Program-made: the position numbers and the translations under genes | The notes under the pieces: model-generated | What the model saw: only the letters and a program-made list of their open reading frames with translations | Databases searched by the model: none | Told to the model about the DNA's origin: nothing | Shown: piece by piece, positions 1 to 12,523 of the stretch | How positions within the stretch are numbered: the first letter of the stretch is position 1 | Layout of the letters: each line of letters opens with the position of its first letter | Assembly: GCA_035578155.1 (NCBI GenBank) | Contig: JAPWDM010000012.1 | Coordinates: 13,274,501 to 13,338,500, forward strand | DNA length: 64,000 bases | Direction of reading: 5' to 3' | Source of the DNA: Brachynemurus nebulosus | Taxonomy: Eukaryota; Arthropoda; Insecta; Neuroptera; Myrmeleontidae

Positions 1-1455
1 TGGTCGTCTTTATTCTAATGGGCGGAGTAATGATCGTTCTTTTTTTTTTCAATTTTTGCTTTTTTTTTTAAAAAAAAAGAAGGAAAATTTCCTTAGAAAT
101 GAAGAAAATTAAGTTAATAGTTTTTGCCGTCTTCTAATTGTATTCTCTGTGCTGGTAATTTTTATTTTCTTTTTTTTGAATTTTTTGTTTTTCAAATGTT
201 AACAAAGCGATCATTTATCATTTTACGATTGTGCACCAGAGGTGTCCCAATGTTTTCTCTTTTCTTTTTGAGGCGTTGGGAATTTCGAACACATTTTTTT
301 GCTGATAATGGATTTCTAAATTATATGTTTGTTGATTCTAAAAATATTAAGGGTAGTATAATATTAAGCTAGTAGTAATCTGGTAACTTGGATTGAAAAA
401 ATCGAAATTTTTGTTGCCTAATTCGAAAGTACAATATATTGAGAATATACTGTGAAAATTTTAAACCGAAATTCCAAATAGGCACCGAATTACAACGAAT
501 TTTGGAGAGCTGCTTTCGAGAGTTACTGACAACTTATTACCAACAACAATACAATTTTAACTGATTGTGAGTCTCTTTATTAAGCATTAGAATTTGTATT
601 TTACTATAAAGATATTTTTTGGCCAGGGTTTAGTTTGTTTAATTTATCTAGAGTGTATTTGATGTCATTTTATTCCATACAATTTAAGCAACATTTTAAT
701 TTTTTTTTAAATTTTAACATGGATATCTACGGTTTTTGGCTGGGGTTTAGTTGATCATATTAAGTGAGTAAAACAGATAAACAGCCAATATTTGTTGTTG
801 TCTGAACTATAAAACATATTCATAATTCAATGTTTTTTCGTGCAGCGAAGAAAATTCTCTTAGTTTTTCTCTTTTTTTTCGGTAGAGGGCGGTTAGATAA
901 AAATAACCTCACCTTTTAAAATGATGTAATTTCAATTGTCAACCCTTTTCAAGAAAACCTTTTAAATAAAATTATTTAAATATTTCTTTCAAAAAAAGAA
1001 AATAATTATATTTTATCGTTTAAATCATTTAAATTATTATCTTTTGCTATTTGCAACCCGAATACTTGTTTTTTGCATACCTCCCACACCTCTCGCGAAT
1101 ATGCACTCTGTTCATTAAAGTCGTGATAAAGCATTCTAATGGTTTTATGTACAACGAATACAGCATCATTCAAATATACGGATTCAACAATTTTTAAAAT
1201 TATGTTTTACTATAAACCGCTACCTTTCTGTCCCAACTAAGTACCTCGAAAACTACAATTTAAGATTTCTGTATGTTACACTTTTTGATGTTTGCTACCT
1301 ATGTGAACATGAAGCAGACATTGAAATATTTTAAATTACAAGCTTCTGTTGTTTTTAGTAAGTACGTGATTGCAATCCACCTTTTTTTTGTATAGAATTA
1401 TCATGGAATTATCACGATAGAAGGTTATGAAATAAATACACATTATTATACACAT
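1..1455. other. AT-rich stretch, no gene seen
   Basis: No open frame with recognisable protein content and no terminal-repeat pair was found. It holds poly-T runs near 40-70 and a short imperfect repeat of GGTTTAGTT-type sequence near 625 and 742. Confidence 0.5.
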
Positions 1456-2511
1456 CAGCGCTGGCGAACTCTAGCATCCGAAAGTTGCATTCTGATCAAA
1501 TAAGAGTTATGTACATACAGTTAGTAATAAAATCGTGCAGTTGATTATACAGCGCTGGCGAACTCTACACGGAGAGAAAAATCATATAATTTTTGTAGAT
1601 AAAATTTCAGAAAAATTACCATGCTCTCTTATAATGCGTGCGCGATCGACGACCAAAATAAAAAATATGTGCTAGCATAGTAAAATTTAATGTGCTAACA
1701 CAACTTTTATCACACTCTTATGCATATATGTTATAGTTTAATTCTTGTTGTCGTACTCTTTCATTTGCACATCTGACCCGCAACCTTATGTTGCTTGGGC
1801 GGTACCTGTAAAAACTTCGAAGATACCGGATCTTTTCCGACTTTCGATTCTTTATGATGCATACAAAAATGATTGCCAACAATATATTCTAATACTAAAG
1901 ATAGTGAAGTAACGAAATGATGAATTAAACGGTGACATCCCCGTCCCCTAAGACAGTGTAATGAATACTGCTTGCTGCTTGTAAGACAATCTAATGAATC
2001 AAGGTGCTTGGTCCGACCCATCCGACCAAGTTGGTCGTCCACACCTATGGTTGGCTATATGTGACTTGCTATGAGTGAGGTACATTTCAACAACGTTCAC
2101 AACACACACAACCTTCTTTCTCTTTTTTTCTTTCTACTATTAGCAGATAGCATTCCAAATATTATAATACAGCATGGTAATTTTTGTAAGAAAAACAATT
2201 AAAAAATATTTTTTTGTCGGCAATGGAACTTTTTACTGTGCTGTTTTACAAATTTTACGGAGCTAATATTACGGAAACAATATTCTATCCTTTAAATTTT
2301 CTATGATTAATTATAATTTTTATATTTTTACCGTACAAAATTGAATATGTTCGCCTTTTACACGTCGGTTGTAGTGCTGAGCACAGTAATTTTTATATGA
2401 ATTTTCTCTCCGTGTAGTGTCCGAAAGTTGCATTCTGATCAAATAAGAGTTATGTACATACAGTTAGTAATAAAATGGTTCATTTGATGATACAGCGCTG
2501 GCGAACTCTAG
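1456..2511. repeat. 94-bp tandem repeat split by a MITE
   Basis: The word CAGCGCTGGCGAACTCTA starts at 1456, 1550 and 2493. The first spacing is 94 bp. The second is 943 bp, which becomes 94 bp once the inserted element plus one TA copy (849 bp) is removed. The ancestral locus therefore had two full units and part of a third. The units are nearly identical, including the segment that reads through GAAAGTTGCATTCTGATC. Confidence 0.9.
1568..2414 (+). mobile_element. TA-flanked MITE, copy 1 (847 bp)
   Basis: Terminal inverted repeats of about 22 bp, one mismatch, begin CACGGAGAGAAAA at each end. TA lies directly outside both ends (1566-1567 and 2415-2416), and the uninterrupted 94-bp unit next door serves as the empty site. 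A TA duplication suggests the Tc1/mariner group, but no transposase is present. About 410 bp of the left part recurs inverted at 27480-27892. The 93-codon minus-strand frame inside it resembles no protein I know. Confidence 0.88.
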
Positions 2512-2515
2512 TGTC

Positions 2516-3339
2516 AGATAGTTAATTTAGTTCATCCCATAAAAGATTGCATTTAATTGAATAATTATTTTTCAAAACAGCCAAAAAATCATATACGAGG
2601 TTTGGACAGAAACGTAACGAAACGCCTATATGTTATTCTGGTGAATCGGGTGTTTACTGTACTAGTATGTCATTATTAGAGTAATGTTCATTAAATTTAT
2701 TCGGGAAAAGGCTTCAAGTGACGGGGATGGATCGCAGTGTAGATTGTCAACGGGTGTTCTAGAGTTGTGGGTGGTTGAAAAATATGTACAAATGATTAAT
2801 ATGGCTTGCGTCGTTTTAGAGATTTGCTGCTTGTTATATTTTTAATATCTTTTGGGATTTAACTGCAGTACGATCGTGGGTCAGAAACGTGGGGCGTGTA
2901 GAGGCGGTTGAGGCGCACTTGAGATAATAATCTGATTATAGAAATGAGGGAACATGTTCGGGGTGGGGGAGGATTGCAAACGGGAAATATACATAGGAAA
3001 AAAAGTGAACGGAAATGGAGAATAATTAAAATGGTACAGATATATTTCCGTAAATATAAATTAATAATGATGTTCATTCATGTAATAAAAAGCTCTGGCG
3101 GAATTTTGTAAAAAAAAAGTAAATAATATTTTTTTTTATTTAAAATTGGCACAATTTATTTTTTAATACGATTCTTGTATTTTGTGATTTGTGCAACGCA
3201 ACATCTTAAACTTGATTAGAGAAATTTTGCTGTCGTAATAATGGTTTCGTGGATCCGGCTCCTTTTTTTCTGTTTTTGCAAGTTTGATTAGGCGAATATG
3301 CATTTATTTTTAAATAATATTTACATTCTGTTCTTCTAG
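2516..3339. other. stretch with no recognised gene
   Basis: No terminal repeats or domain-like frames seen. Base composition is slightly more balanced around 2870-2980. Short frames on the minus strand (2859-3077, 3206-3409) look like chance; the second runs into the neighbouring transposon end. Confidence 0.4.
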
Positions 3340-3720
3340 TAGGGTCAAGTGGGGCATTTGCAATAACGGGGTAAATGTAATAGCACTGTTTTGTAAACGG
3401 GGCTGCCATTTGTGATATGAAGAAAGTATTACCTTAACTCAAAGCTAACCACCTGTCAACACTGTTTCACCGACGGACGAATGAGTAACCATTACATTTC
3501 GCGGCAGGTGTCCAAAATTTAAAATCTAACTTTTCATCAAGTGTCATCTACATTTCTAATGTAAGTTTTTTTTTTGTCTAATAGTGTTGCCTTGTATTAG
3601 AAAGATAAATTAATTATATATTTTTATCATATCTACTACAGCTTACAAGGTACAGCCGCTATCGTATTTGCCCCAGAAATTTGCTACCCTGGGGTAATTG
3701 CAATATAGGCATTATTACAT

Positions 3721-3951
3721 TTACTCAAAAAAGGAATTAAGCACTACGGAGGCGTTGTACAGAAAAAAGTGAACGACCGTTGGGAGGTAAAATTTGTACG
3801 ACGCAAGGGTAGTGTTTTTGCATGGCCAATAATGGATGATACTAATCTAGTTACGTCTGACTCCATCGTTCAGATATTGCCTAACCCTAAAATAACTAGA
3901 CGTGGAATAATATCATTTGATTTTAAGTTCGCTAATATGATTATTTCATAA
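3721..3951 (+). pseudogene. transposase C-terminal fragment, probable pogo/Tigger type
   Basis: The open frame extends upstream of the GTG at 3769 through KHYGGVVQKK and ends at a stop codon at 3949-3951. It contains EVKFVRRKG, FAWP, and an IVQILPNPK segment. Insect pogo/Tigger-like transposases often end in a tail of this shape: a KYYVG-type start, a KFLRR core, then a hydrophobic F-W/V-P motif and a LP-x-P motif. That match is from memory of the family, not from a search. There is no DDE catalytic region and no start methionine, so this is a remnant inside the 3342-5285 element. Confidence 0.5.
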
Positions 3952-3983
3952 TTTTGATTCAAAATATTTTCCTACCTAATTAA

Positions 3984-4882
3984 GGGGAGGTTTACTCGAG
4001 AGTCCTTAAAAATTATGTATTTTTCTAGAATTTTTTTCTCAAGAACGGAAGTAAATATCAATTTCAAATTTTGTGCACGTATTTACTAAGTATTAAACTA
4101 CACAAAAAAAAATTTTTCAAGGAAAAACATAAAAAAGTGTCCATTTTATAGATAGTGCAGTGTGACGATCCGAGAATCCAATGCCTTGTTGGCGGACATC
4201 CTAGCGCCGGTAATAAACCACCGAAATCCAAAAACAAAAAAGATTTATAAAATATATGAACAGTACCGGCACCTCTACCTATAATATCAATAAATTACTG
4301 AAAGAAAAAAAATGGCGAATGTTTGAACTTTTGGTTACGATTTTTGTTTTATTTTTCGCTCTTTAAAGTAAATTTAAAAATAAAAAAAAATATTGAAAGT
4401 GTATCGAACTTAGGTAGAGGTGCCGAAGTATTGAATTATCTTTAAAATAAAAAATTAAAAAAAAGGATCCATCGAATAGTTTTTGAGTTATCGTGTCCAC
4501 CAGTTCCAAAAATGTAGTTCCGAGATATTATAAAATATATATAAAGAACCGTATTTTCAAAATTTTATATTTAATACTCATTATTGCGTGAACTACGTTT
4601 TTTGAATTTTTTTTTTTTTTTATAGAAAGCTGGCTTCGGTTAATGTGCAAGAATCTTGTTTTTAAATTATTTTCAGTAAAATCACTTTGGGAACATATTC
4701 TACACATAATTTGCTATCAATTTCGGCAAAAAAAAATCGATTTTTTTTATCAAATCTCAAGTAAACTTTGCCTTAAATTACTTTCAGCAAAATCACTTTG
4801 GGAATATATTCTACACATAATTAGCTACCAATTTCTGCAAAAAAAATCGATTTTTTTTAACGACTCTCAAGTAAACCTCCCC
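3984..4882 (+). mobile_element. TTAA-flanked element A, copy 1 (nested)
   Basis: Inverted ends GGGGAGGTTTACTCGAG and CAAGTAAACCTCCCC are bounded by TTAA on each side (3980-3983, 4883-4886), the duplication typical of piggyBac-type transposition. The right third is a tandem pair of about 110 bp, each unit carrying CAAAATCACTTTGGGAA. It is inserted in the 3342-5285 element. A second near-full copy is at 43886 and a fragment at 26707. No transposase was seen. Confidence 0.85.
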
Positions 4883-5355
4883 TTAAGAAATGAAAACATT
4901 TTTTTTTTTTTTTTTTTGAAAAGTTCATAACTTGTGGTACAATTGTCCGATCTCATTGAAATAAAAACTAAAAATTATTAGATATTTTTTTTCTCTTTTA
5001 TTGTTATTGTCCCAGAATCCAGTCTATACACACTGTTAAAAAATTAGTTACGATTATTACATTTGCCCCTTTTGACGGGGTAAATGTAATAATGAGACAT
5101 GGTACTTAATTTCAAATCTCATGTTTATGAAAATCTACTTATATTTTTTTTTCAATACTTAATAGCCTCATATGTGCTTTATGGCAGACATGTATGTTCA
5201 TTGTTAATTTTTAAGAAGTAAATGAGCAGTATGCAATTGAATTTATAAATTTAGCTATCATACTCGCAATTGCCCCACTTGACCCTACTTAAAAAAAAAG
5301 GATCGCATAAATCTTCTTTTAAATCTAATCACTAAGTAAATCACATAATTATTAA

Positions 5356-6182
5356 AGGTACATCACAGTGTGACCGGCCGAAAAATAGTCAATTTTCGCA
5401 ATTTTAATCGTATGGACAGGATGGCGGAATGGGGATGAATTTTTTTTTACAATTAATACCACGATACAAAAGTATTTTTTTTTATTCATTTTTATTTATT
5501 TTTATTATTATAATTTTTTGAAAAAAGTGTCTTTCAAAAAGGGCGGTTATTGGTGCCCGCGATTGCAGTTTTCATCGGAAAAAAATCAAATAGATTATCA
5601 ATCTGTAGATAAGCCGCTATGTTTCTATGATGGTTTTTTTTTGAAATTTGAAAAATGGCGGCGGTTTGAATAAAAACTACAAAATTTAGGCCCCTTTTTA
5701 ACAGATTTCCGTGTGAAAAAATAGAAAGATTTAACAAAAAAGCTTCCATAGGTACATGAAGAATGGAATAAAGAATATTCTATCAAAATTTCAAAATTAT
5801 AGTTTGGGAACTTTCCCTCTGAGAGTGTGTACCGGTTTTAAAAAGGGCATTTCGAGAGATACGCGTTTAAAGTTTGTCTCAAAATTATTTCAAATCATTG
5901 TTTCAACAAAAATGTGATACTGTGGTGATAACAATTGATCTTATACGTTAACTGGTTGTGAAAAGTGTGAATGTAAAGTGGTATAACATCCCGCCAAAAG
6001 GCGTCAGTCGATCCACAGAGTTTTGAATTTTGACTGAATCCACTGATCCATGGTCGCAGCGACCGCAATAATTTGAATTTGAATTTGAAATTTTGAGAAA
6101 ACGTGCATAACTCTATGTACTTTAAGATAAGGCAAAAAAAAAATTAATTTTTTCAAAATTGTACACTGTGATGGTACGTACT
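5356..6182 (+). mobile_element. TTAA-flanked fold-back element B, copy 1
   Basis: The ends read AGGTACATCACAGTGTGA and TCAAAATTGTACACTGTGAT, with TTAA at 5352-5355 and 6183-6186. The left 400 bp is homologous to the left arm of the copy at 40449-41248. The right part diverges and lacks the mirrored arm except for the terminal repeat, so this copy may keep an ancestral interior or be chimeric. Confidence 0.75.
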
Positions 6183-6186
6183 TTAA

Positions 6187-6860
6187 CTAATGATTGAGAA
6201 ATTTAGTCGTGATTATACTTTTTCAACTATACGAGTAGATTAGTCGAAAAATTAATTAACTAAAAAAAATCACTTCTTTTCTGTCACAAGAACCTTCTTA
6301 AGTTGTTATAAAATTACGAAATAAAAAAAAATTTGAATTTTTAAAATTTCTAGACTAAACGGATATTCTTGTTACAATCGATTTTTCATTTACATCAATT
6401 TTATATAAACTTGTTTCCGAAGTGAAACACAGTAATTAATAATTGTTGTAAAATTAAAATATATAAAATTATATGCAATTTGGATTATTTAATTTTAAAT
6501 TCATTAACAATATAAAATAATTTTTAATTAGATATCATGTAACTGATGTAATTGAGCGTTAATAACCTATTTTAATTGTATTTATAACAACAAAATTAAA
6601 TTGTAATTAAATTCTATGGTTTTTAATTTTTTTTTATTTTTATGTTTTAATAATTTAATAAAAGTTTGTAGGTATTGAAATTCAAAATTCATATCTATAT
6701 TTAGATAGGTACATATAATTTTTAAACAATTTTTTTCAATAACAATTCTATAGAATATAAAATTTTAATATTATAAGCTATTTTTAAAAAAAAAAAAAAA
6801 GAAAAACAAGGTTGGTGGAGGCTGTCGAGTGCAAATTTAACTTGCGTATTCGCCTCTACA
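6187..6860 (+). mobile_element. candidate 5' LTR upstream of a tRNA-Lys primer site
   Basis: This very AT-rich stretch ends in CGCCTCTACA, three bases before a primer-binding site, as the 3' edge of an LTR would. The left edge is not resolved. No matching second LTR was found, and no gag or pol frame follows; 6882-7160 holds no recognisable coding sequence. If real, this is a truncated LTR retrotransposon. Confidence 0.4.
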
Positions 6861-6863
6861 AAT

Positions 6864-6881
6864 TGGCGCCCAACGTGGGGC
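6864..6881 (+). promoter_or_regulatory. primer-binding site complementary to tRNA-Lys
   Basis: TGGCGCCCAACGTGGGGC is the complement of the 3' end of animal tRNA-Lys including CCA (acceptor stem TTGGGCGCCA). It is the sequence LTR retroelements use to prime minus-strand DNA. The upstream CA dinucleotide and 3-nt gap fit the LTR-PBS layout. Confidence 0.75.
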
Positions 6882-7160
6882 TGTATCTACGAATCTCAGA
6901 TTAAGGGGAGATACTTTTAGACCGGCGAAAATTACGGCAATTTCGGCAACTTTTTTAGTAAGGAAAAAAATGATCTGCATTTTTGAAGTTTAGCATTTTA
7001 TTTACTATGACCTTAAAGTGTTACAACATATTTTTTTAAATATGTTATATATAAATGGTGGCTGAAAATACCTTTAATCAGAACGGGTCATTTCACAAGC
7101 GGCACATTGTAGGATTTTTTGATCAGAGTCGTTAGGGATGGTAACGTCGAGAACAGATAT

Positions 7161-7747
<587 letters not shown>

Positions 7748-7957
7748 ATATAATTATGTATATGAAAGTAGGTACTTATACTACCACATATTATGGATAA
7801 TACTACGTATGTACATAACACGATAATATAGCTTGTCGTATAATGGTTTGTATAGTCACATACATATGTATATAATATTATGTTTGTATGTTACAATATG
7901 CCTTCTTTTTAGGGTTCCTAAGAAAGTGCTATTTTTTAGAGCTCCGAAAGAAATCTT

Positions 7958-8287
7958 TCGGGACTATAATAGAAATTTATTTTGAGGTCTCTAGAAACCG
8001 AAAATAATATTCACTAAAATTTATATATTTGTATTTAGTCCCACACCGTTGGACAAGTTCATTAGCCAGCCATATCGGATGCCTGGAACATGGTTTTTTT
8101 TGGTCATTTTTCGTGAAAAAAATTAGTCTTTTGCGAAAATTTCCTCAAGTCAAAAAACTTTTGCAACATTTATTTACACCATTAGAAAGAGGAGGAAAAA
8201 TCACTTAAAAGGGTGAAAAATCACAGAAAAACGGATTTTTATAAACGGAAATTCGCTATGTTATGCAGGATGCTGCAACAGGGGTAT
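7958..8287 (+). mobile_element. R1, copy 2, internal deletion and no (TA)n
   Basis: It starts in the CGGGACTAT...AGAAATTTATTTTGAGG block, passes TTTATATATTTGTATT where others have (TA)n, and ends at GCAGGATGCTGCAACAGGGG. It lies about 210 bp downstream of copy 1, with unrelated AT-rich DNA between them. Confidence 0.8.
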
Positions 8288-9381
8288 TTTTTTTTTTTTG
8301 CTCGTCAGTCTTATTTGTAGAGGAATAGAAGAATATTATGATAAAAAAGATTGGTTTCTTTAAACTTTTTTCTTTTATTCGTCACTTTATTTTTTGAGTA
8401 AATTTAGTGTGGAAAAATTAGAAAAGACATTCCGGCAATTATAATTTTAGAAATTAAGCCCTGACTGTTCATGTATTCATGTTTACATGTTTTTATTGAA
8501 TTTCTATACAAATTCCAATGCAAAATATTATTACGTATCTGTATGCAACAAGTGATAGTACGCTGTTAACTCAAGTAAAATTAATATTTTTTTTTTTCTG
8601 CAGAAAAACTAAAATTAATAAACCATTTTGAATATTCAAATACTGTAGTAATTTAACGCATCATTAGTTCTCTCCATAAATTCATTAAACGTAACCGAAC
8701 AACGTGTTCTTGTAGACAATTTGTCGACACTTATAAATACATTAATAAATGTACGTCCACGATACGACAAATATTATTCAGACAACACCGAGAGAGCGAG
8801 CTCTAGCCGCCTCTGTTAGCCGTGGGTACGTCACTCATTCAGTTTGACCGACATCGGTTTTATGGGCAAAAACGAGCCGAGAATATCTATTATTTATAGT
8901 AATTAATTTTTTTTTTCCACGTATATTGCAAAAAAATCTCCATTCGTTTCGTTCAAGTAATATAAATTGAGACATTTATTTGATGTAGGAAACCGATTAA
9001 TTTACAAGGAAAATATTTTTGGGGTATCGAAAGTTGATGCGGAAAAAAAACGAGTTTTGAATTCACGAATCTGTAATTTTCTAAGGTAAACTATAATATT
9101 TCAAAAGTGATAGTCCAGTGCCTGGAAAATTTTCGTATGTGTAAGGCTTGCAACGAATACCCTATTCGGTTGTTGGCCGAATATCGAATATTCGACCAGT
9201 GTCATACCCGAATAACTGAATATTCAGCGAATACTATTTAGTATGTATTTTGTATTTTTATTAAAGGTTTTTGTTTAACTTACAATGTTGGTTACTTTGT
9301 CTGTTTAAATCAATTTTTGCAATCGAAATTTAGACTGAGTTCTAACTGAGCTAGAGGTTTTAATACGGAGGTCCGCGAATA
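8288..9381. other. mostly unique stretch; CpG-richer patch and a hAT-like end
   Basis: The patch at about 8690-8880 is richer in CG dinucleotides than its surroundings, with TATAAATA near 8732 and TTCAG initiator-like words near 8778 and 8838. This could be a relic promoter, but no transcript can be shown. At 9147-9240, GAATA/TATTC words are iterated as in ends of some hAT elements; no partner end was found. Confidence 0.3.
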
Positions 9382-10424
9382 TGAGAGAAATTTATTTTAA
9401 GGTATCTAGAAACACAAAATGATATTCACTAAAAGGACAATGGGCAAAACTCTATGGGGAGCTGCCCCTTAGCGCCCAAGGTTGAAACCGGTGCCGATCG
9501 ATAGCCCTGGTCAAGTAGTCCAACTTTGGCAATGGGCACGTTAATGGAGAACCTGGCCTTCAAAAGTTATAGGGCGTCAAATGTACAAAAAGTCTGCACG
9601 TGGCCATAGCTAAACGGGATACTCTGTATAGGTACAAATGGGTTATGAGACATGTCGTGGACCGGCCTATCACTGTGTAAAACCACTTTCCTGGCAAGTG
9701 GCCTAACCTCGTTTTTTCACGTGGCCTATGGCAGAAGACAAATACGAAAATGCAAACTTGTACATTGGGAGTATCCGAAGAGAAGTTTGGAAGTCCTACA
9801 GGTGGCGATTTCTGGCAGACCCCGTGGTAGATTGCCGAAATAAGGTAGTCCGAAGTGCACTCTCCAGAAGGGGACTCTAATGCCCGCTGCAGCTCAGCAC
9901 ACATCGTTTCCTTAAGAAATGGCCACGTGGAGTACCTATGCAAAACCTACTGCACGTCAGAACTTTTGAAGGCCAGGTTCTCCATACCTAAGATGGGTAT
10001 ATTTGTGGGAGGAAGGGGCTTTCAGAAAATACATATCTCACCAGTGGTCGCTGAGGGGCAATTTTGCGCATTGTCCCTTGTATCTATGTATATAAATGTG
10101 TCCGCACGATAACTCAAGAACGAAAAAGCTTATTTTTACGACATTGGAAGTTCAAAAATCTTAAATGAGTTCTTTAATCAGACACATCCGAAGTCCGAAA
10201 TATGGTTTTTTGAGCACTCATCGTGAAAAAATGAGTTTATGTCCAAAATTTCTCAAAATTCAAAAGTATTTGCGACTTTATTTTACATTATTGGAAAGAG
10301 GAGAAAAAATTATAAAAAAAAGGTTTTTGAACCATTCATCACGCTATGTAAACTGGTTTCCAAGAAAAACTAATTTTAATGAACGGAAATTCGCTATGTT
10401 ATGCAGGATGCTGCGATAGGGGTA
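9382..10424 (+). mobile_element. R1, copy 3, split by another element
   Basis: The left block (AGAAATTTATTTTAAGG...TATTCACTAAAA) is at 9382-9432. The right block, from GTGTCCGCACGATAACTC to the GCAGGATGCTGCGATAGGGG end, is at 10079-10424. The intervening 9433-10078 segment is a separate insertion at the position of the missing (TA)n tract. Confidence 0.8.
9433..10078. mobile_element. GC-richer inverted-repeat element inside R1
   Basis: The ends are mirror copies of AGGACAATGGGCAAAA, and each is followed by a GCCCCT(T/C)AGCG word. A second inner mirror pair (GAGAACCTGGCCTTCAAAAG at 9548 against CTTTTGAAGGCCAGGTTCTC at 9962) and a third (TGCACGTGGCCAT) make it a nested palindrome. The 127-codon minus-strand frame at 9560-9943, the longest in the window, lies inside. 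It is probably a by-product of high GC, since it shows no domain and no repeat-free codon signal. The superfamily is unknown. Confidence 0.7.
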
Positions 10425-11677
10425 TTCGATCTTATGCAACTTTTTTAACATTTGGGACTGTCAAATATTGTCCATAAATTTGAACATTGCAATTTTTAGT
10501 TTCCATAGTTATGTTTGATTAGGGTAAAATAACCTATTAAAATATAGGTAAAAAATTATTTTAATAATTTTTTTTAAATTAATTGTGATCAGATTAAAAA
10601 GTAGAAAAAGAGTAGAAAATAAATTTAAGTATAAAAAAGTTTTTAAATCAAACTACACGAATGCCGCGCAAAACGGAACACCAAGAATGTCTCTTTCTAT
10701 GTTACTATAAGTGAAGCATATATAGGTGTTCAAAATGTACACATATATAGATATACACATAAAGGCAATAAAGTTAACATAAGTGTGATAAAAATAAAAA
10801 ATAAAAAAAGTTTTGTACATACCAAACTCGTAATAATAGATGCACATACCTATAACAATATCATTTTTTTAGAGTTAAAAATATTTTTAAATATTCATGT
10901 TATGATATCGTTTCTGAGAAAAAACATCGTGAAAAACGCACATATTCTGTTCAAAACTAAATATGTATTTAATTATCTAATACATTAATTTATTATTTTG
11001 TATAAAAAATGCATAAACATATGACAATTTTAAGATTTGAAAATAATATGTACATATGTGACTAAAAGCTTATCAATTAATGTTTAAATAAATAAGAATA
11101 TACATATGACATATTTTACATGAGAATACACAAATTATGTACGTATTTCTTTTATTTAAAATTTGCATTATAATGATATCATTTTTGTAAGTAAAAATTT
11201 TGAATTAAAATATCTAAAGGAATATACTGTATACACTAAATTGTAGCAAAACAAAACTTGTGATAAGGTAAAGAAATAACGTTCCATCTCTTTCTCTGTA
11301 TTCAGTTTGTGAAGTAACCTTATTGCGAAGCAAACGTGTATTATTTAAAAATGGACTAAAAATTATAAAATAATTTTTGAGTGAAGATTTTGAAATTTTT
11401 AACTAGTAAGTAAAGGTCTCAAGGCCCCAAAGCCCCCGGAATTCAAGTAATCTTGACTCACGGTACATAAAATTTTGGATTGCATGTCATTTCTCTTACG
11501 AAAAAATCATTAAATTTCTGTTAATGCATTTTCCACCATAAATATCAATCATATTTAGATCGATTATTCAATTTTCATTTATATTTTATTTCACGAGAGA
11601 ACAACTGAACAGATCGTTTATAAATTTATAAATTTATACTGCTTGCTACTCGTGTATGTCGAAATCATTCATACATA
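10425..11677. other. AT-rich stretch, no gene or repeat pair recognised
   Basis: Only short frames dominated by Ile, Asn, Lys and Tyr codons; no terminal inverted repeats were seen. Confidence 0.45.
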
Positions 11678-12521
11678 CCGCGTGTTCATAAAGTTGCGGA
11701 ACAGTTGAAAATCTCAGTTAATATTGAATTTATCGAAAAGTGACCCTGACAAAAGTTTCATGGGAAGAAATGAAGAACTAGAAAATGACCTCGAATTTGA
11801 CCTTGAACATGACCTTGACCAAAATTTGGAGGTCGACTTTGTTTTCTTAAATGGAAACCCCTATTTTTGATCTCGGATTCGGAAAGAGCGGGGAATTTTA
11901 CGTTGAAAACCATATTCATATTTCATATCCCAAGGTCGTGTGAAGGTCATAAAAACGGAAAAAATATTATTCAAGGTCATGTTCGAGGTCATTTTTCAGT
12001 TCTTCATTTCTTCCCATGAAACATTTGTCCGGGTTATTTTTCGATAAAGTCAATATTAACTAAGATTTTGCGGAACTTTTGCGGAGTTGTTCCGCAACTT
12101 TATGAACGCTCTGAACAGAAAATCTTCCGCAAAATCTCCGTTAATATTAACTTTATCGAAAAATAACTCGGATAAAAGTTTCATGGGAAGAAATGAGGAA
12201 CTAGAAAATGACCTCGAATTTGACCTTGAATCATACTTTTTTCGTTTTTATGACCTTCACACGACCTTGGAATATGAAGTATGAATATGGTTTTCAACGT
12301 AAAATTTCCCGCTCTTTCCGAATCCGACGTCAAAGATAGGGGTTTCCACTTAAAAAACAAAGTTGACCTCCAAATTCTGGTCATGGTCATGTTCAAGGTC
12401 AAATTCGAGGTCATTTTCTAGTTCCACATTTCTTCCTATGAAACTTTTGTCCGGGTCATTTTTCGATAAAGTCAATATTAACTGAGATTTTCAGCTGTTC
12501 CGCAACTTTATGAACACCCGG
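11678..12521. mobile_element. four-fold palindromic TA element (844 bp)
   Basis: Outer ends CCGCGTGTTCATAAAGTTGC and the inverse are flanked by TA (11676-11677, 12522-12523). A central inverted pair (GCGGAACTTTTGCGGA...TGTTCCGCAACTTTATGAAC near 12070-12110) divides it into two halves. Each half is itself a palindrome built of GACCTTGA/TCAAGGTC words, bounded by TTTCATGGGAAGAAATGA and its inverse. The same module therefore occurs four times with alternating orientation. Confidence 0.85.
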
Positions 12522-12523
12522 TA

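Larger units (their letters stand above)
3342..5285 (+). mobile_element. pogo/Tigger-like element with iterated motif (1.9 kb)
   Basis: The ends are GGGTCAAGTGGGGCA and its inverse, about 20 bp with one mismatch, each flanked by TA (3340-3341, 5286-5287). The subterminal word GGGGTAAATGTAATA is repeated inside (near 3368, 3690-3725 and 5055-5090, in both orientations). The element contains a transposase C-terminus remnant (3721-3951) and a nested TTAA-flanked element (3984-4882). The TA duplication and the transposase tail point to the pogo/Tigger branch of IS630-Tc1-mariner; this assignment is inference. Confidence 0.75.

Noticed and set aside
8690..8880. Active promoter with TATAAATA and TTCAG initiator
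   Set aside because: The spacing is not that of a core promoter and no gene lies downstream.
9560..9943. 127-codon minus-strand frame as a gene
   Set aside because: It lies wholly within a palindromic inserted element, with no domain or motif I recognise; higher GC lowers stop frequency.
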